Below are positions 35,701 through 48,280 of a stretch of DNA of 64,000 bases, piece after piece. The position numbers and the translations under genes are program-made. The notes below the pieces were generated by a model. That model saw only the letters and a list, made by a program, of their open reading frames with translations. It was not told where the DNA came from and ran no database searches. Source of the stretch: Axinella damicornis (lineage: Eukaryota > Porifera > Demospongiae > Axinellida > Axinellidae); assembly GCA_963931865.1 (NCBI GenBank), contig OZ007510.1, forward strand, positions 10,636,993-10,700,992. The letters run 5' to 3'. Each line of letters starts with the position of its first letter. Position 1 is the first letter of the stretch.

Positions 35701-37709
35701 TCATGGTCTTGGTTGGCTTTCTTTGTTTAGCGCCAGAGGAGTTCCAGTGACATGCACATTGAGGTAACCGGTCACAATAGGCCTGACGATGAGCGCTGCC
35801 TCACATTATCCACTGATCGTCCTGGAGGTCAGCCTATCAGTGACCCAGAGGATCTCAGGCGACCCATCCGGCCACACTATGCAAATTTCAGTGAATTACA
35901 CATGAGTACTGACTTCCAGGTTAGTGTAGCAGTACTAGCTAGTTCACACACACAACCAGCTCCATTTTTACACAATCCATCACTTATTGCAGTTATCATA
36001 CCGGTACTAGCCAACATTGTAAGAGATTTTCAGTTCCCTTTGAACAAACATTGTAAGAGATTTTCAGTTGATGAAGGTCAGGCAGAATTAAGTTGCAGGT
36101 GATACATGCATTAAGGGTTGCATCTATTATCAGCAGTTGTTAGTGAACTCTTGAATGTTAACTGCAAGCGACCCAGTATAAATTTGGGCCATGTTAAGTC
36201 AGTGTAATGAGAGGCGATTATTAGCAAGTGCTTGAGAGTTCTTACTGGTGTGGAGTTGTATAGCCCTAGCTAGTCACGTGATCGCTTCCGGTGTCCCACC
36301 AATTTTACTAAAACTGATCGCTGCACTGGTTAGTGCTGGTATACCGAGACTAGTTAAGTTGCTGCAGCAGTCTCAGCAAATGTTCGAAGTGAATTAAATT
36401 TACTGAATTCTCTTGTGCTGGTAATTATATGTATTATTCATAATGGCCTACTTTTTACAATGCAGTTTGCTGCAGGTGCCTGTGGCAGTGACGTACCTAT
36501 CGTCTCTCAGAAGCAACATATACTAGCACCCAGTGGTGCATCCTACATTGACAGATACAAATCCCAATCAGTTGGGAGTGATCTGGACACCACACCACCT
36601 GCAGAAATGCTGGTATGCATGTAACAAAGCTACTACTAGTAAATGTGGCAAGAAATGCACCACTATGGGGCACAACTGCAGAACATAATATTATCGTTAT
36701 GAAAAATCTTGCTCACATAAGACAAAGCGAGGACTCAATGTCAATGAGTAGCTGTGGCAGATTATGTCACGGTATAAACATAATGGCCTGGTGCCTGGGG
36801 TAATTCCAAAAATAATTCGAAGATTTAATTGGTGAAAAATTGACCTATATTGACTATGTACAAGTATGTGATCAGGCGGGCCTACAAGCTCCCATGTTAC
36901 GTATGTGTCCTCTCCCACATAGCCAATGAGGCCACATAGCAGTCAAGGACTCCCAGCCTTCCCCATCCACAGAACGCAGATGCAGATGACAACAACAATG
37001 GCTGACAGGATGAATGCTGTGGACAAAGAGAGCTTAACGGAATCCAGTTCTGAGGAAGACCAATGCAGTACAGGTGACAGGACTACTCCACCATATTATT
37101 ACGCCAAAACAGAGTCTTCACAGGTACATACTCAGTTAGCTACCCCATGTAATAATCATGAACTGGCAGTTGGTGCATACATGCGAACAAGCCATGCATG
37201 ACGTTGACTGCTATGTTGTTTTTATGATGCTCTAATGTTGCATCTCAAGTTATTTGGCTGATCGTACATCATCCCAATCAATCGGTGCCTTATAGTAGGT
37301 ACTGCTGACCATGACCAATATGGAGACGGTATGAATGTATAACTGGTACAATAAGTGTGTCATGATTGCAGTCTACAGTAGCTATTATTTTGCATGATCC
37401 GTCTTTCAACAGCCTTATCCAACCGTGTCAAAGGACCCTCCACCCAAGTTGAAGAGACCGGTACCGAAACCTCGCAAAATAAAACCGCTGACCATTGCTG
37501 GTGATAACCATCAGGCCACTTCCAATCAGCAATCACTGGACTACCACCGTCTCAGTGACCCAAGTCCACCTGCCACCAAGTGGTTTGAATCCCAGCCCGC
37601 CTCCTCTCAGCATGGCATCCGACGGCAACACAACAGTGCATATAGCATGTCTATGAGTGCCAGTGGCAATGATGAGACTCGAGATAGTGTTATATTTACA
37701 CTTATGTGA
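32720..37709 (+). CDS. Uncharacterised protein X1 (529 aa), putative phosphotyrosine adaptor
   Basis: Family not recognised. Eleven exons: 32720-32800, 32986-33139, 33687-33901, 34163-34250, 34925-35013, 35098-35137, 35283-35371, 35731-35919, 36466-36612, 36923-37123, 37413-37709; all GT-AG with matching phases and no internal stop. The N-terminal 210 residues look globular (TIVLIYNEPLGKEMDGVTLM, VELAPFKIGIKHPVRNVMEL, AVLPVLIALMVH, DPHIDRIMATLAGSR) with a Lys/Arg-rich helix after WRHMSLSELAREFQLLE. The C-terminal half is Ser/Pro-rich and likely disordered. Visible short motifs: Tyr-x-Asn at YDNV (11), YVNM (239, also YxxM) and YANF (302), an acidic ESSSEED, and PVPKPR (447-452, PxxxPR type). 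These suggest a scaffold bound by SH2 and SH3 proteins; that is inference. No signal peptide or transmembrane segment. Confidence 0.8.
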
Positions 37710-37885
37710 CAGGATTACAGAGAATCAAAATTGACACTACTTTGATGGTTTACACTTATAACATTTACTTGATCCGTTTCACCAGTACTAGAGTGCAGTG
37801 ATTTGCAATTAATGGGGAAAACTAGCACTAGGTTGACTGTGGATCATGCCATGGGGAAAAATTACCAATAGCAGTGACTACAGTA

Positions 37886-38007
37886 GATTTGCATGATCCA
37901 TCTTTGTCTCTTTCAACAGCCTTATCCAACCGTGTCAAAGGACCCTCCACCCAATGCAAGTTGAAGAGACCAGTACCGAAACCTCGCAAAATAAAACGTA
38001 AAATGTT
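37886..38007. repeat. Duplication junction: truncated X last exon fused to LRRC14-like exon
   Basis: After the 3' flank of X1, sequence jumps to a second copy of the X intron-10 end and exon-11 start (TTATCCAACCGTGTCAAAGG and on, through GCAAAATAAAAC), then directly into LRRC14-like exon 2 on the other strand (from about 38008). This is the seam between tandem units. Confidence 0.85.
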
Positions 38008-40256
38008 CACGTAGATCTTGGTACGGCTAGCTGGTCTGCAGACATTGCTAAGATGCGGTCTAGGCCTGCCTCTGACTTTCACCAAGTCTTCAGCACTGAG
38101 GTAGTCACTGGTGTGTCTCCCCGGAAACACTCCACATACAAGCTTACACAAGATGTCCACTGAAAGAGACATGTAAGCCATAACAATCAGCATAATGTAC
38201 ACTACCAAAAGTACTGTAATCATCAGTGGTAATCATAGTCTATATACTGGTATTACCAAACCAAGTACTGTGGCTTTCTGTCAAGGTCATACGGGATCTA
38301 GATAGTCACAGGTATACGTGTACTTGGGTGGTCACAGAATGTGATTCTGAACCACAGAACTTAGCTACAACTATAATAACTAGTGCATACGTGAATGCAC
38401 GCAGAAGAGCCTCGCGGGAAGCGAGTTAATATATACTTGCCAGTACACTGGTGTACTGTATTCGCAGCATGGTAAGTATATTCATGTAGCTCACCCGGCT
38501 ATACGGCTAGGTAAGTATATTCATGATGCAACCACAAAACCCATACTGATTTTTTTGGAGTCAAAACTCTGTGTTATAAATAGCAGCCAGGTACTATGGA
38601 CGACATTCGCTGCGTGAATGCCCCCGGCACTGCACATAATGAGTATTGCCCCCACGCACTTACACATACATGTACATAGTGAGGGCCGTAGGAGTAGGTA
38701 TGCATGCGGCAGGTGCGGTGGCCGCCGGACCAATAATATGCTCAGTCTGGCTAGCAAGTCGTTGAATCTTGCAGTTTCATCCCAAGATTGCACCAGAAAC
38801 GATCTCAGAAGGTCTAAAATTCAAAATTTTCCTGGGGGAGGGCCCCCAGACCCCCCCCCCCCCCCCCCCCCCATGTGACGCGCTTCGCTCCACTTCTTGG
38901 TCGCCGCGCTGCGCGCGCCATTGCGCTGCCACGATCTCATCGCTCAAAAGCGCTCTACGCCTGACCAAACTAAAATTGCTTCCTACGGGCCTGAGTCGAG
39001 TGATGTCCTTATTGCATTCCTGAGCGTTACAAACATATATATATACGCTAGCTCAGATTCCACTGCCCTGCTGCACGATTAGTTGCCTCGCTTCCCGCTC
39101 GGCAATTATGTCAGAGATCGAGACAATGTAGTCCGATTTGGACAGGAATCCAGATTTCAACTTAGTCTCATTCCTACTGGCCTATTCCATTCACGTTTCA
39201 CCAAATGGAATGCTGGCGGGCCAATCAGGCAACCGGCAGTGGGAGTTTGATGCCATTAAGCTTGCTCCAGAGTCTCTGACGTTGACAGAGCTTTTACTTT
39301 CTAGGGATGTTTTCTCCTTGGCATTCGGAACCTCCAAGGAAGGCAACGAATTGTCTCAGTATGAGGTTATTGTATGCCACACTTTATATGATGTCATAAT
39401 TCCTACAGTGTACGTGTATCATAACAGCCTCTGTAACCAAGGGTAAAAAAAGCGGAATAGGCTGTTCACCCGACTATGTTTCCCCTCTGTCCAAAAAATG
39501 GCCTGAGAATGAAACTAAAATCTACCTGGCATATTTCTCCTCTGTAGCATAATTATGGATAATTATGGATCACCTATAGTCCTGTGGGCCAGCCATATTT
39601 TTGTTTTATGTCCGGTGGGCGCCTGGTCCCAAAAATTACGGTTGGCCCGCGAGACTACAACGTACCATGAGTGGGCTCCACAACCATGATATCACTCACA
39701 TCAACACACTTCATAAGAGGTTTGTGGCCACAAAGACAATGGTCGGAATGCAAAGAAGCAAACTCATCGGTGCAGAAGATGCCATAGTACTCGTGGGCTC
39801 CAGACAACTACTGGACGCCTCCTTTTTCAGTCTACAGAGGGGATTCGAGAGGAAATCAAACAACAGATTGGGGTAAGGCCACATCTCTATCAAGCTCTGT
39901 ACAGCCACCTTCGTAGAGGAGGTAGTAGTCTCGCGGGGCCAGACCCACACGGAAGGGAGGGTCTGGTCAAGTTGCAACGACACTCTTGTTCTGCGCAGTC
40001 AGCACATAGACCATTCTTCAAGTACCTGTTAACCGCCACTGTTTTTGATGATACTCGACACCAGAAGTTCTCTGGGGTGTCAAAAACAAATTGGTCATTG
40101 GAACTTGACCAGACCCTCCCTTCCGTGTGGGTCTGGCCCCGCGAGACTAAGGAGGTAGTGCGATATCTTCTGCGGGAGGTGAAGGGGAGCCCTCCTCATC
40201 AGGTAGAGGGACCTCAGGATACATTGCACACAGCATTCAAACAGAGAAGAGGCCAT
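38008..40256 (-). pseudogene. LRRC14-like pseudogene, right copy
   Basis: Partial copy of the gene at 22033-24276. Only the first 53 or so codons of exon 2 remain (38166-38008), so most of the leucine repeats are missing. Exon 1 (40256 to about 39668) has lost about 21 bp and about 25 bp relative to the intact copy and is split by a 224-bp transposon at 39926-40149. A full product cannot be made. Confidence 0.88.
39926..40149. mobile_element. TAGTCTCG-family MITE inserted in LRRC14-like exon 1 copy
   Basis: 224 bp, with ends TAGTCTCGCGGGGCCAGACC and its complement, and arms of about 40 bp. The perfect 9-bp duplication AGGAGGTAG is at 39917-39925 and 40150-40158. The intact gene at about 24168-24180 has a single AGGAGGTAG and no element: an exact empty site. 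Confidence 0.95.
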
Positions 40257-41384
40257 GCATCTTTTACACTCGTGTGGCTTTTCTCCAAATTACCGAAACT
40301 GATGCAATATTGAAATAGGTGGGTGGGGCTCCAGCTGCAAAATCTTTCGCTCGTCGCTCAACAGATAGAGATGAGAGAAACCGACTTTGATCATTTGCAG
40401 TATACTAATGCAGACGGCCGGGGGGAGGCCTGAAAGAGCTTTTCACATGATTATGTTAGGTAGACTCTGGCAAACAGACAAATGAAATAGACCATGTCAA
40501 CAACAATCATCTTCTAGTGGAAGCCCTAGATATCTCTGGCAGGCTGATGCCAGGACTCCTAGTGCCTGCACCACTAAAGTTATAATCAGAGCCACCCTCT
40601 AGGTTTCTGAATGCAGAGCCTCTCATTTGGACCAAATCTTGGTTGTACTGGTGCTCCTGCAGAAGGGCTTGGTACTGCTTCCCCAGGTGCTTCTTACGAA
40701 GCTGGAGGTCATTTGTGGTCTCTATTAACCGCTGTAGTTCACTTCTCAGCTGCTAGTTCTCCGTGCAGATTCTCTGAGTATGCTCCTTCAAGCATTCTGA
40801 AGCTTGCTCTTGGGTAGAAAGGATGCAGGCATTCACCCTAGCACATGTATACAACCAGAGGTAGCATACAAAATGATGCGAATGTTCAGAATGGCATGGC
40901 CTCGTTCCTGGGGCTGGGAATGAGGCAGCAGAGGGGAATAGACATTGGGAATAAGACTAGTACCTGCTCAGCCATGAGCTGTAGTTGGGCATGGGTAGCC
41001 TCGTTCCCAGGCCCCTCCCAGCTCTCCGCCACTTGCAGTAAGCCGTACTGCAAGTGACGGAAAGTTGGGGAACGAGGCTACGACACGGGTAGTACCTCCT
41101 ATTAGAGACGTACTAATGTGGATTACGAGTGACCAAAGGCTTAGCTGCACTTGTTCCATACAGCTTCTCAGTAGTGCCATGTGATCGAATTACAACATGA
41201 CCAACATTTCATAGCCATTCTCCAAGCTACACAATGACTGTGCACATTCCTCTCTGTCTACAACCATGCAGCCACTGGGCAAGTTTCACATGACACTATG
41301 GCAAACTTTATGGCAACATTCAACATGACAAACACGGATCTGTCTTCTCTGGAGTGGTAATGGCAGAGTAGAGTATACTCAGTA

Positions 41385-41433
41385 TAGCCTCGTTCCCAGG
41401 CCATTAGGAAGAAACGGCATGGGAACGAGGCTA
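41385..41433. mobile_element. TAGCCTCG-family foldback element, right copy only
   Basis: 49 bp, ends TAGCCTCGTTCCCAGGCC and GGGAACGAGGCTA. The left copy lacks it. No clean target duplication is seen. Confidence 0.75.
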
Positions 41434-41661
41434 AGTAGAGTAGAGAATGCATGACGGCATGATGGCTAGGGGGTACATGCGTTACCTTGTTGGCTCTCTG
41501 AGCCTCAGCCCTGATGCGGTCTTCGGTAGCATCTTCAAACGCCCTATTGTCTCGCAGGAACTGTGTCTTGAGCCCCCTTATCCTGTCCTCGTGTTGGAAC
41601 CTCATCTCCTCCAGCTGCCTCTCCAGCCGGTTGATTTCCTGCTCCTGCTCTTGCTGTAGGG

Positions 41662-41664
<3 letters not shown>

Positions 41665-41726
<62 letters not shown>

Positions 41727-41802
41727 GTGCATGTGTGTATGTGTGTGTGTGTGGGTGTGTGTGTGTGTGTGGGTGTATGTGTGTGTGCGTGTGTGTGTGT
41801 GG

Positions 41803-41845
<43 letters not shown>
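41665..41845. repeat. GT microsatellite (right copy)
   Basis: Counterpart of 25699-26126, less than half as long. Confidence 0.95.
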
Positions 41846-42349
41846 TGAATTCATATATAACGTACTACATAGAATTATGAGGAATCCCAAGAAACGTCGC
41901 TTAGAACACCAGACATAAATCTATGTACTGAGGCATCAGAAGCTCAAGTTCCGAATTTAAAAATACAATTATGACATTCGTTATGCCATATGGCCCAGCC
42001 TCATGTGAAAAGAAACATCACTCAGAACACCAGACCCTCTCTCTGCTTTTTGGGGAGGGTCTGCATGGGAATGAGACTAAGAGGGATGGGAAATCGACTT
42101 AGAGAATTCAATCAATGAACTTTGGGGGGGGGGGGGGGGGGGGGGGGGGGCAATCTCTAAATTAAACTCCGTAGGTCCCTTTTCCAATGCCCCATCACAC
42201 CATCTCCATGATATATTGGGCACACAAGTTGGTTTGGTCTGCATTACAGACTCACGTCAGCCACACGAAGACTGTACACAGCCTATCCCGATTGAACTAA
42301 GCTGAAACGTCAATTTTCCCTCAAGGAAGGAAGCTCTGCTGGAGATCAT

Positions 42350-42724
42350 CAAATTTTAATGTGTGTCTGTGTGTGACGGAAGTGGGATGTTCGTGGGGCG
42401 GGACTAGACTAGTGACGTGCGACCTTCGTACTTCAATATACTGAACCTCGAACTCCGCGAAGAATATTCAAGAACATTGGGCCCGGGCATGGGCTGGAAT
42501 CTTCCAGAACAGCAGGGATGCAATCGAGGAGCAGCAGTCGCGATCGAAGCGGACGCAATCGGGGAGCAGCAGTTGAAGCGGACACAATCAGCTGAAGTGG
42601 ACGCAAATGGGGAGCAGCAGCTGAAGTGGACGCAATCAGGCCCGGGGAGTAGCAGCTCTGCCCAGAGAGCTGTCCGGCGCCAGATTACTCATGTAGGCAA
42701 ATGAGGGGGAAGGAGCAAAGCTAC
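42350..42724 (+). mobile_element. Hairpin-ended minisatellite element, copy 4
   Basis: Orthologous to 26729-27177, shortened by loss of internal minisatellite units and part of the terminal hairpin. Confidence 0.8.
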
Positions 42725-43182
42725 TTGTACCATTAAAGATTTATCATCACTCAAATGCTAAACCCTCCAAACTGTATCTCAGCTCCACTGTGTGAGAGAA
42801 AAGCCAGTGTAGTGTGTACCCAGTAGAACGTAGATTTTGACCAGCAATCACGAGTAAAAAAAACTGACTCAAACACTCCTCCAGCAGCTGACTCCCAACT
42901 CCCATATCTCTTTACATCGCCTCAAATACAGCAAAGTCTTAAGCGTCCCTCCATGCCAGCACCGATCCTCTCTCTCAAACTTACTGCTGCCATACGCTAA
43001 CAAAAAATGTGCATAACTCATCATGTAGGAACATATTTTCTTTACACGACCTATGTAGGAGCCCATAAGTGTGCATGCAGCCCTGTCCTAGTTAGCACCA
43101 TACTACAGTGATGGTCTGACTTCTTGTTTAGAAGCACTTAAGTGGTAATTATAACTTCATGTAAGTGCTTTAAACTCAAGTG

Positions 43183-43475
43183 GTTCATGAATACAATTAT
43201 AAATCACTTCAGTGCAACTACAGTACGTTGGATGCTCCCTTCCTATTGTGCCTCCTGATACCGTAGTCACGTGTTATTAAGCGCAGCTCACTAGTAGACG
43301 CATATTCACTGTTAGGTGCAGGTTTAACTCAAGTGGTTCATGAATATAATTATAAATCACTTCAGTGCAACTGCAGTACGTTGGATGCTCCCTTCCTATT
43401 ATGCCTCCTGATACCGTACTCACGCGTTATTAGGTGCAGCTCACTAGTAGACGCATATTCACTGTTAGTGCAGGT
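43183..43475. repeat. 145-bp tandem duplication in the right copy
   Basis: The segment from CTCAAGTGGTTCATGAATA to CACTGTTAG(G)TGCAGGTT occurs twice in a row. The left copy has part of it only once. Confidence 0.85.
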
Positions 43476-44529
43476 TCAACTCTCGTCCCAGGTACTCGCT
43501 GTTAAGTGCTGCAGTCTTCTTCCAGAAATTCTGCCATTTTCGATCCTACGGAGTTGAAAAAAAGCTATAGTTTGAATTGAAGCGCACTTCCTATTCGAGG
43601 AAATCACTCATTATTAGGCGCATCTCGGTGTAGGCGCATGTTTCCTTCCTGTGGAGTTATAGGCGCATGCGCCTAATAACGCGCGACACAGTACCTCAAA
43701 AGTGAAGTGCTGGGTCAGAAAGAAGACTTGCACTGGGAGCTGGTTCATAGGTTGGACGGGCATGATATGGTGCTCACCCTACAGCACAAATGCTCATACT
43801 GGGGGCATGCATTGGCTCCACCTCTTCATGATCATAGAGTCCTTTCAAATGCGAAACTAAAATAGTCATCTTAATATATGCCTGACAGATGCCACAACTG
43901 TTGTTTTGGTTGAGTTTCGTAACATTAAATTGGCTCCATGACAATCACAGCTTTGTAATCAAAGTGCACTGGGAACGAGGCTAGAAAAGAACCTTCTACA
44001 GACAGCTGTTTTTGCTAATGCTTGCTGTTTACTTATGATGGTCTTATAAGCCCTAAATCACCTGTCGCTTGCGCACATGATATCGCAAGGTACGAATTCC
44101 TAACTGGTACACATCATTCATCTTTCCTTCCTAGTTACTGTGATCATTGATACTGCATGTTTCCTTCTGAGAACGTTTGATCCTGCATTTTGGAACACAG
44201 TGGGGACAACCCACCCTACCAAATCAGAAATGGTCACTAGTAGATGCAAGTCATCAATTATTTCATATTCCCGAGCACACAAAAGCTGTCTCCAGATCCT
44301 TGTTGATCTTGGACAGCTCATTCTCCTTTTCAAGCAGTGTGGCATTTAACCCTGTAGCAAAGACACACACTTCCTGTGTACACTATCCACTACAGAAACT
44401 TCCAAGAAGGAAATTCCCATCAGCTCATTTTGATACCCTTTAACCTGATGCAGGAACCCATGGTGATAGTGGTCAGACTCCCGTCCTGTTTCACATAAGG
44501 CTTTGCTTGCAAGTGGCCAGGGATTACGG

Positions 44530-45080
44530 CCCAGTTGCATCAACTGTTGTTTTTGTAACAGGCAAGGGAATTTTCCTTGCTGTTTCGAGGGGCAACCACA
44601 CTCCTGGTAGCCGTTGCAACGCTGCGGTTGCCTCGCCGTAGCGAAGCTAAATCATTGCAATTCGTTCCAATTAACGCACATGCCACGTGGCTCAGTCGAT
44701 CGCAAGCAATGGCGACCAAAAGGAAGACAAGTCAGCACTCACAACTTAGCCAGCACGGTGAGTTTTGGCATGTAAGCGTCAGTTAACGACAGCGATGACG
44801 GCTGTGTGGTCAGAATCTTCGTGTGCCTTTCCTAAGAACGGTACTGCCACCGGAAGTCGGAGAGAGCGCTCGAGCAATGGCGGCCACGGCGAGACAAAAG
44901 CGCTTGTATCTCCACCACCAAGGTGAGTTTCAGCACAAAAATTGTACGCTTGGGTCACTGAACGATAGCGATCACGATGGTGAAGGCAGATTCTTTGTAG
45001 GCCATTTGCAAGGTAGTGTAAGGTTATTTATTTATTTATTTACATTACGCGGCACAATTTTTCCTATACCAGGAGTGTAA
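44530..45080. mobile_element. Insertion in right copy carrying two first-exon-like units
   Basis: Absent from the left copy (site at about 28762-28790). It contains two diverged tandem units, each with AATGGCGRCCAC/AAA, a 45-48-base open frame and a GTGAGTTT donor (start codons at 44708 and 44878, donors at about 44759 and 44930), each followed by GATAGCGAT/GACAGCGATGACG-like sequence and CAGAWTCTT. It looks like captured promoter and first-exon DNA. The inserting element type is not clear. Confidence 0.5.
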
Positions 45081-45134
45081 CAAACACAACAGCTGCCCAT
45101 AACTTCCCCAGGGCATTCAGGGCTGGTACATCTC

Positions 45135-45242
45135 TAGCCTCGGTCCCAGGCCTTCTCACCCCAGCGTTTGTCACTTGCAGCACTAACGTGTTAGTACTGC
45201 AAGTGACAAACACTGGGGTGAGAAGGCCTGGGACTGGGGCTA
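45135..45242. mobile_element. TAGCCTCG-family foldback element (right copy of 28823-29004)
   Basis: 108 bp. Duplication GTACATCTC / GTACACCTC (8 of 9). Has a single arm unit where the left copy has three. Confidence 0.85.
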
Positions 45243-46922
45243 GTACACCTCATGCAGTGCTGCAGGGAGCTCGTGAGTCAGAGTGCTGCCCACATACAAG
45301 ATGTTTTGCTACGTAGCACAGGCAGGCTGCAAAACATCTCAAGTGCTTTTTCCCACCTTTTCTCAGAGGCTAAGATGACAAGCTGTGTTGCTAAAGGTCA
45401 AAGCCACCAAGCGGTCTGTTCTCTCAGATTCTATCACTGTAACAAACCAACACTAGTGACTACAATACGAAAATGCAGGACATCTCACATAATTATCTAG
45501 TTCAGATCAATTACAACTGCTAGCAGCTGCAAGCCACCGACAGAAGCATTTGCCACCTTGTCATACATGTAGCATCCATGAGCTTCCAGGGACATGAGGA
45601 GCCCCACATGACACAATCACGGGCCTAGTTGCATTTGTCTGACCTGCCCTTTTCTCCTCATAGTCTCTGGTAAGCTCCTCCCTCTGCCTCTGCAGCTCCC
45701 TCAGCTGTTGCTGGTTGTCATCACTCAGGGACACAATCAGCGACTGCCGCTTTTGGGCCTTACGGGACACATACGTCTGGTAGTCTTGCTGTGGGGTGCA
45801 TGATGATAATATGCATATTCCCATGAGTCTGTAGCTATTAGGAGGCTCAGGCCGAATTGCACATTTGCAATAGAGCCCATCAATCTGATTATTTTTTGAT
45901 GCATTTAGGCCGTTAGTAAAGTCTCCAAGTTTGAAGCCTAAAAGTTTGGCAGTTAGAGGGCAACAAAAATTCATACATATGGTTGGGGGTTAGGTCAAAT
46001 TGGGTCTACAGGCTTGCTCGGGCTTGCCTCAATTATCATGACCAGAAAACCTGTCCCCCCCCCCCCCACATTGGTTGAGTATTGGCAAACCAGCTGGCTA
46101 TATTATGCATAACTTGACTCCTCCCTCCCACCAGTCACACACAAACGTACACTTTCTTCCCTTGTCCGCTCAGACTCTTGTTGTAGCCATTCGTTTTCTG
46201 TGCGTCTGTTGAATAGCTAAGGAAACTTGGCATAGAGTTGATAGGGTTCTACATCCACAAGTTGATCTTTCTAGTGTGCAGATTACAATGTGCTGCTCAA
46301 TTATGCATAGCGTATAGGAATGGGAAGTAATCTTAATGCCGCACTTGTCATAGTAACATCTTACTATTACACAAATTTTTTATTACCATTGCTGTTTACT
46401 ACTCCCACACGTACAAATTAAAGTGCGCTTACTTACATACATGCCACTGTGGTTAAGACAGATGATATGAGTTCAATTGCTACTTGTACTCCTAAACCAC
46501 ATAAACCGTTGATACTACGTCACTCATGTTCTTGGAAATTAAATTTGTAACTGGGTTACTTGGGGAGCACATTCCAGTAACAATAGCTGCCGCATGTGGA
46601 ACAACAAAGCAAATGAGTGAGTACATTGCACGTAGAAAATACTTTGTAATATGAGACCCCGCTGCACAACACATGGTGACATCACAAGCTGCAAGCAGGC
46701 CACGCACTGTGTGAGCGCACTCAGGTACAGTCGATTTCAGTTCCACTTCAACAGTAATCATGCTGTTAGTGCTAGTGGCAAGATACCGTAAGGCTGGAAA
46801 ATTTGGTGGGAATTAAATTTGGCAGATTGGCTCTAAAATGCCCTGAATTACATTTGGCAGATTAAAAGGTGGAGCTTCATGAAAAGTACACAGCCTGGAA
46901 TATGCTCAGAAGCTGTGTGGGC

Positions 46923-47297
46923 TAGCCTTGTTCCCGATCAGTGCAGTATGCAAATACGGCGGGGGAAAGCCATGCCTGGGAGATCTGGTCACGTGTGATT
47001 ATGTCAGGCAGACACTAGACAGAGGGTATAGGAGGCGGTGTCCAATTGTTGCTTCGAGTTGATCCGTCCTTGCGTTGTGAACAACAAACGGTAACTGACT
47101 GTCTGCCTTGCAATTCAGCGTTTGGACGGACAGAACAAGAAAAGGCATCGAGATTCTTTGTTGGGCACTGCCCCCCATGACCATCTGTCTACCTGATGGC
47201 ACCACATGTGACCAGATCTCCCAGGCCTTCCCCCACCGCATTTGCATACTGCAATCGAGCAAATAGTGGCAGTGGGAATGGCCTGGGAACGAGGCTA
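46923..47297. mobile_element. About 0.4-kb TAGCCTTG-ended MITE, right copy
   Basis: Orthologue of 31241-31726 without the nested 72-bp insertion. Confidence 0.75.
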
Positions 47298-48280
47298 CAC
47301 TTTCTCATTTTTCACCATAGAAATTGGAGAGTAAACAGTGACCAATCAGCAGGCAGCATGGTGATGTAATGCCTTCCACAGTGAAAGATGCCATGTATAT
47401 CCTAGCGTTTCGGATCCTCCGTAAAACAAAAAACTGAGTGCCACAAACAGCTGCTGAATACCACTGTTCTTCATGGTGCAAGCCTACTTCCTAGGCCCAT
47501 TTTTCTGCCACTTATTTCACCTGCACAATCATGTAGTGCAGCTAGCCTCATTCATAGGTTTCTCTCAACCAAAAACTAGCTCAATATGCCACGGAATCCT
47601 GCATGCTGTTGGTCTCATTCCCAGACCCAAACAAAACAACCCCAGTGAGGATCGCTTGCAGCAGCGATCCTCACTGGGGTTGTTTGGGTCTGACAACGAG
47701 ACAGCATCCTGCTGTCAATACTTTGTATTTCAGGATACAGGTCTTCAACTTGCTTTTTCAGGGTGTCTAGCTCAAGGTTCAAGTCGTCCAGTCTGCAGAA
47801 GATACACAGTGGAGTCATAAAGTCGCTAGTGAAACACAAAGTAGCGCATTAATTAGAAATCCGTAACCCGCTCACTCTTTTCTATGGTGTCAGCTCTTTA
47901 TCCGTTGAGTTAGGAGCCTCAAAACTCCTTGGCTCGGCCATTTCCTTCGCCTTGCCTTCTTCGCCCTTCCCCTTCTTTTTGCCCTTCTCCTTTTTCTTCT
48001 TTTTGGGCATCGCTAGCACTCACATTTCATTGCGATTACTTAGTTGGGAGTGCCATATCCATGGCAACGTAATTGTAGGTGCACTGATTACAGGATCTAG
48101 GAATCCCGGCCCGCCTCGGCCATCGGAGGATTACTTTAAAAGAGAAGTGCAGCTAACAATAAGATCACTTTTTGCAAGCAGGATCGCTTCGTACAGAATT
48201 TTGTAAGCAACATCGCTTGCACCATAGATTGAGAATTTTGCAGGCAAGAGCAGACCGCTTTGTGACTGAATTTTGCAATC

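Larger units (their letters stand above)
22985..37885. repeat. Segmental duplication, left copy
   Basis: Matches about 38008-57402 in the same order and orientation: 5' part of the LRRC14-like gene, CCDC166-like gene, X gene and its 3' flank. Exons are nearly identical and introns are alignable, with differences mainly from inserted elements, microsatellite length and small tandem duplications. Confidence 0.93.
40507..48010 (-). pseudogene. CCDC166-like pseudogene, right copy
   Basis: All seven exon equivalents are present: 48010 to about 47875, 47792-47739, 46205-46153, 45784-45644, about 44355-44290, 41662-41486, 40806-40507. Three lesions are visible: an in-frame TAG in exon 1 (47884-47882, after KELTP), loss of the last five codons and the splice donor of exon 5, and an in-frame TAG in the last exon (40755-40753, where the intact copy has CAG Gln). 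The exon-1 stop alone would leave about 42 residues. Downstream initiation cannot be excluded, but the lost donor argues against function. Confidence 0.88.
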
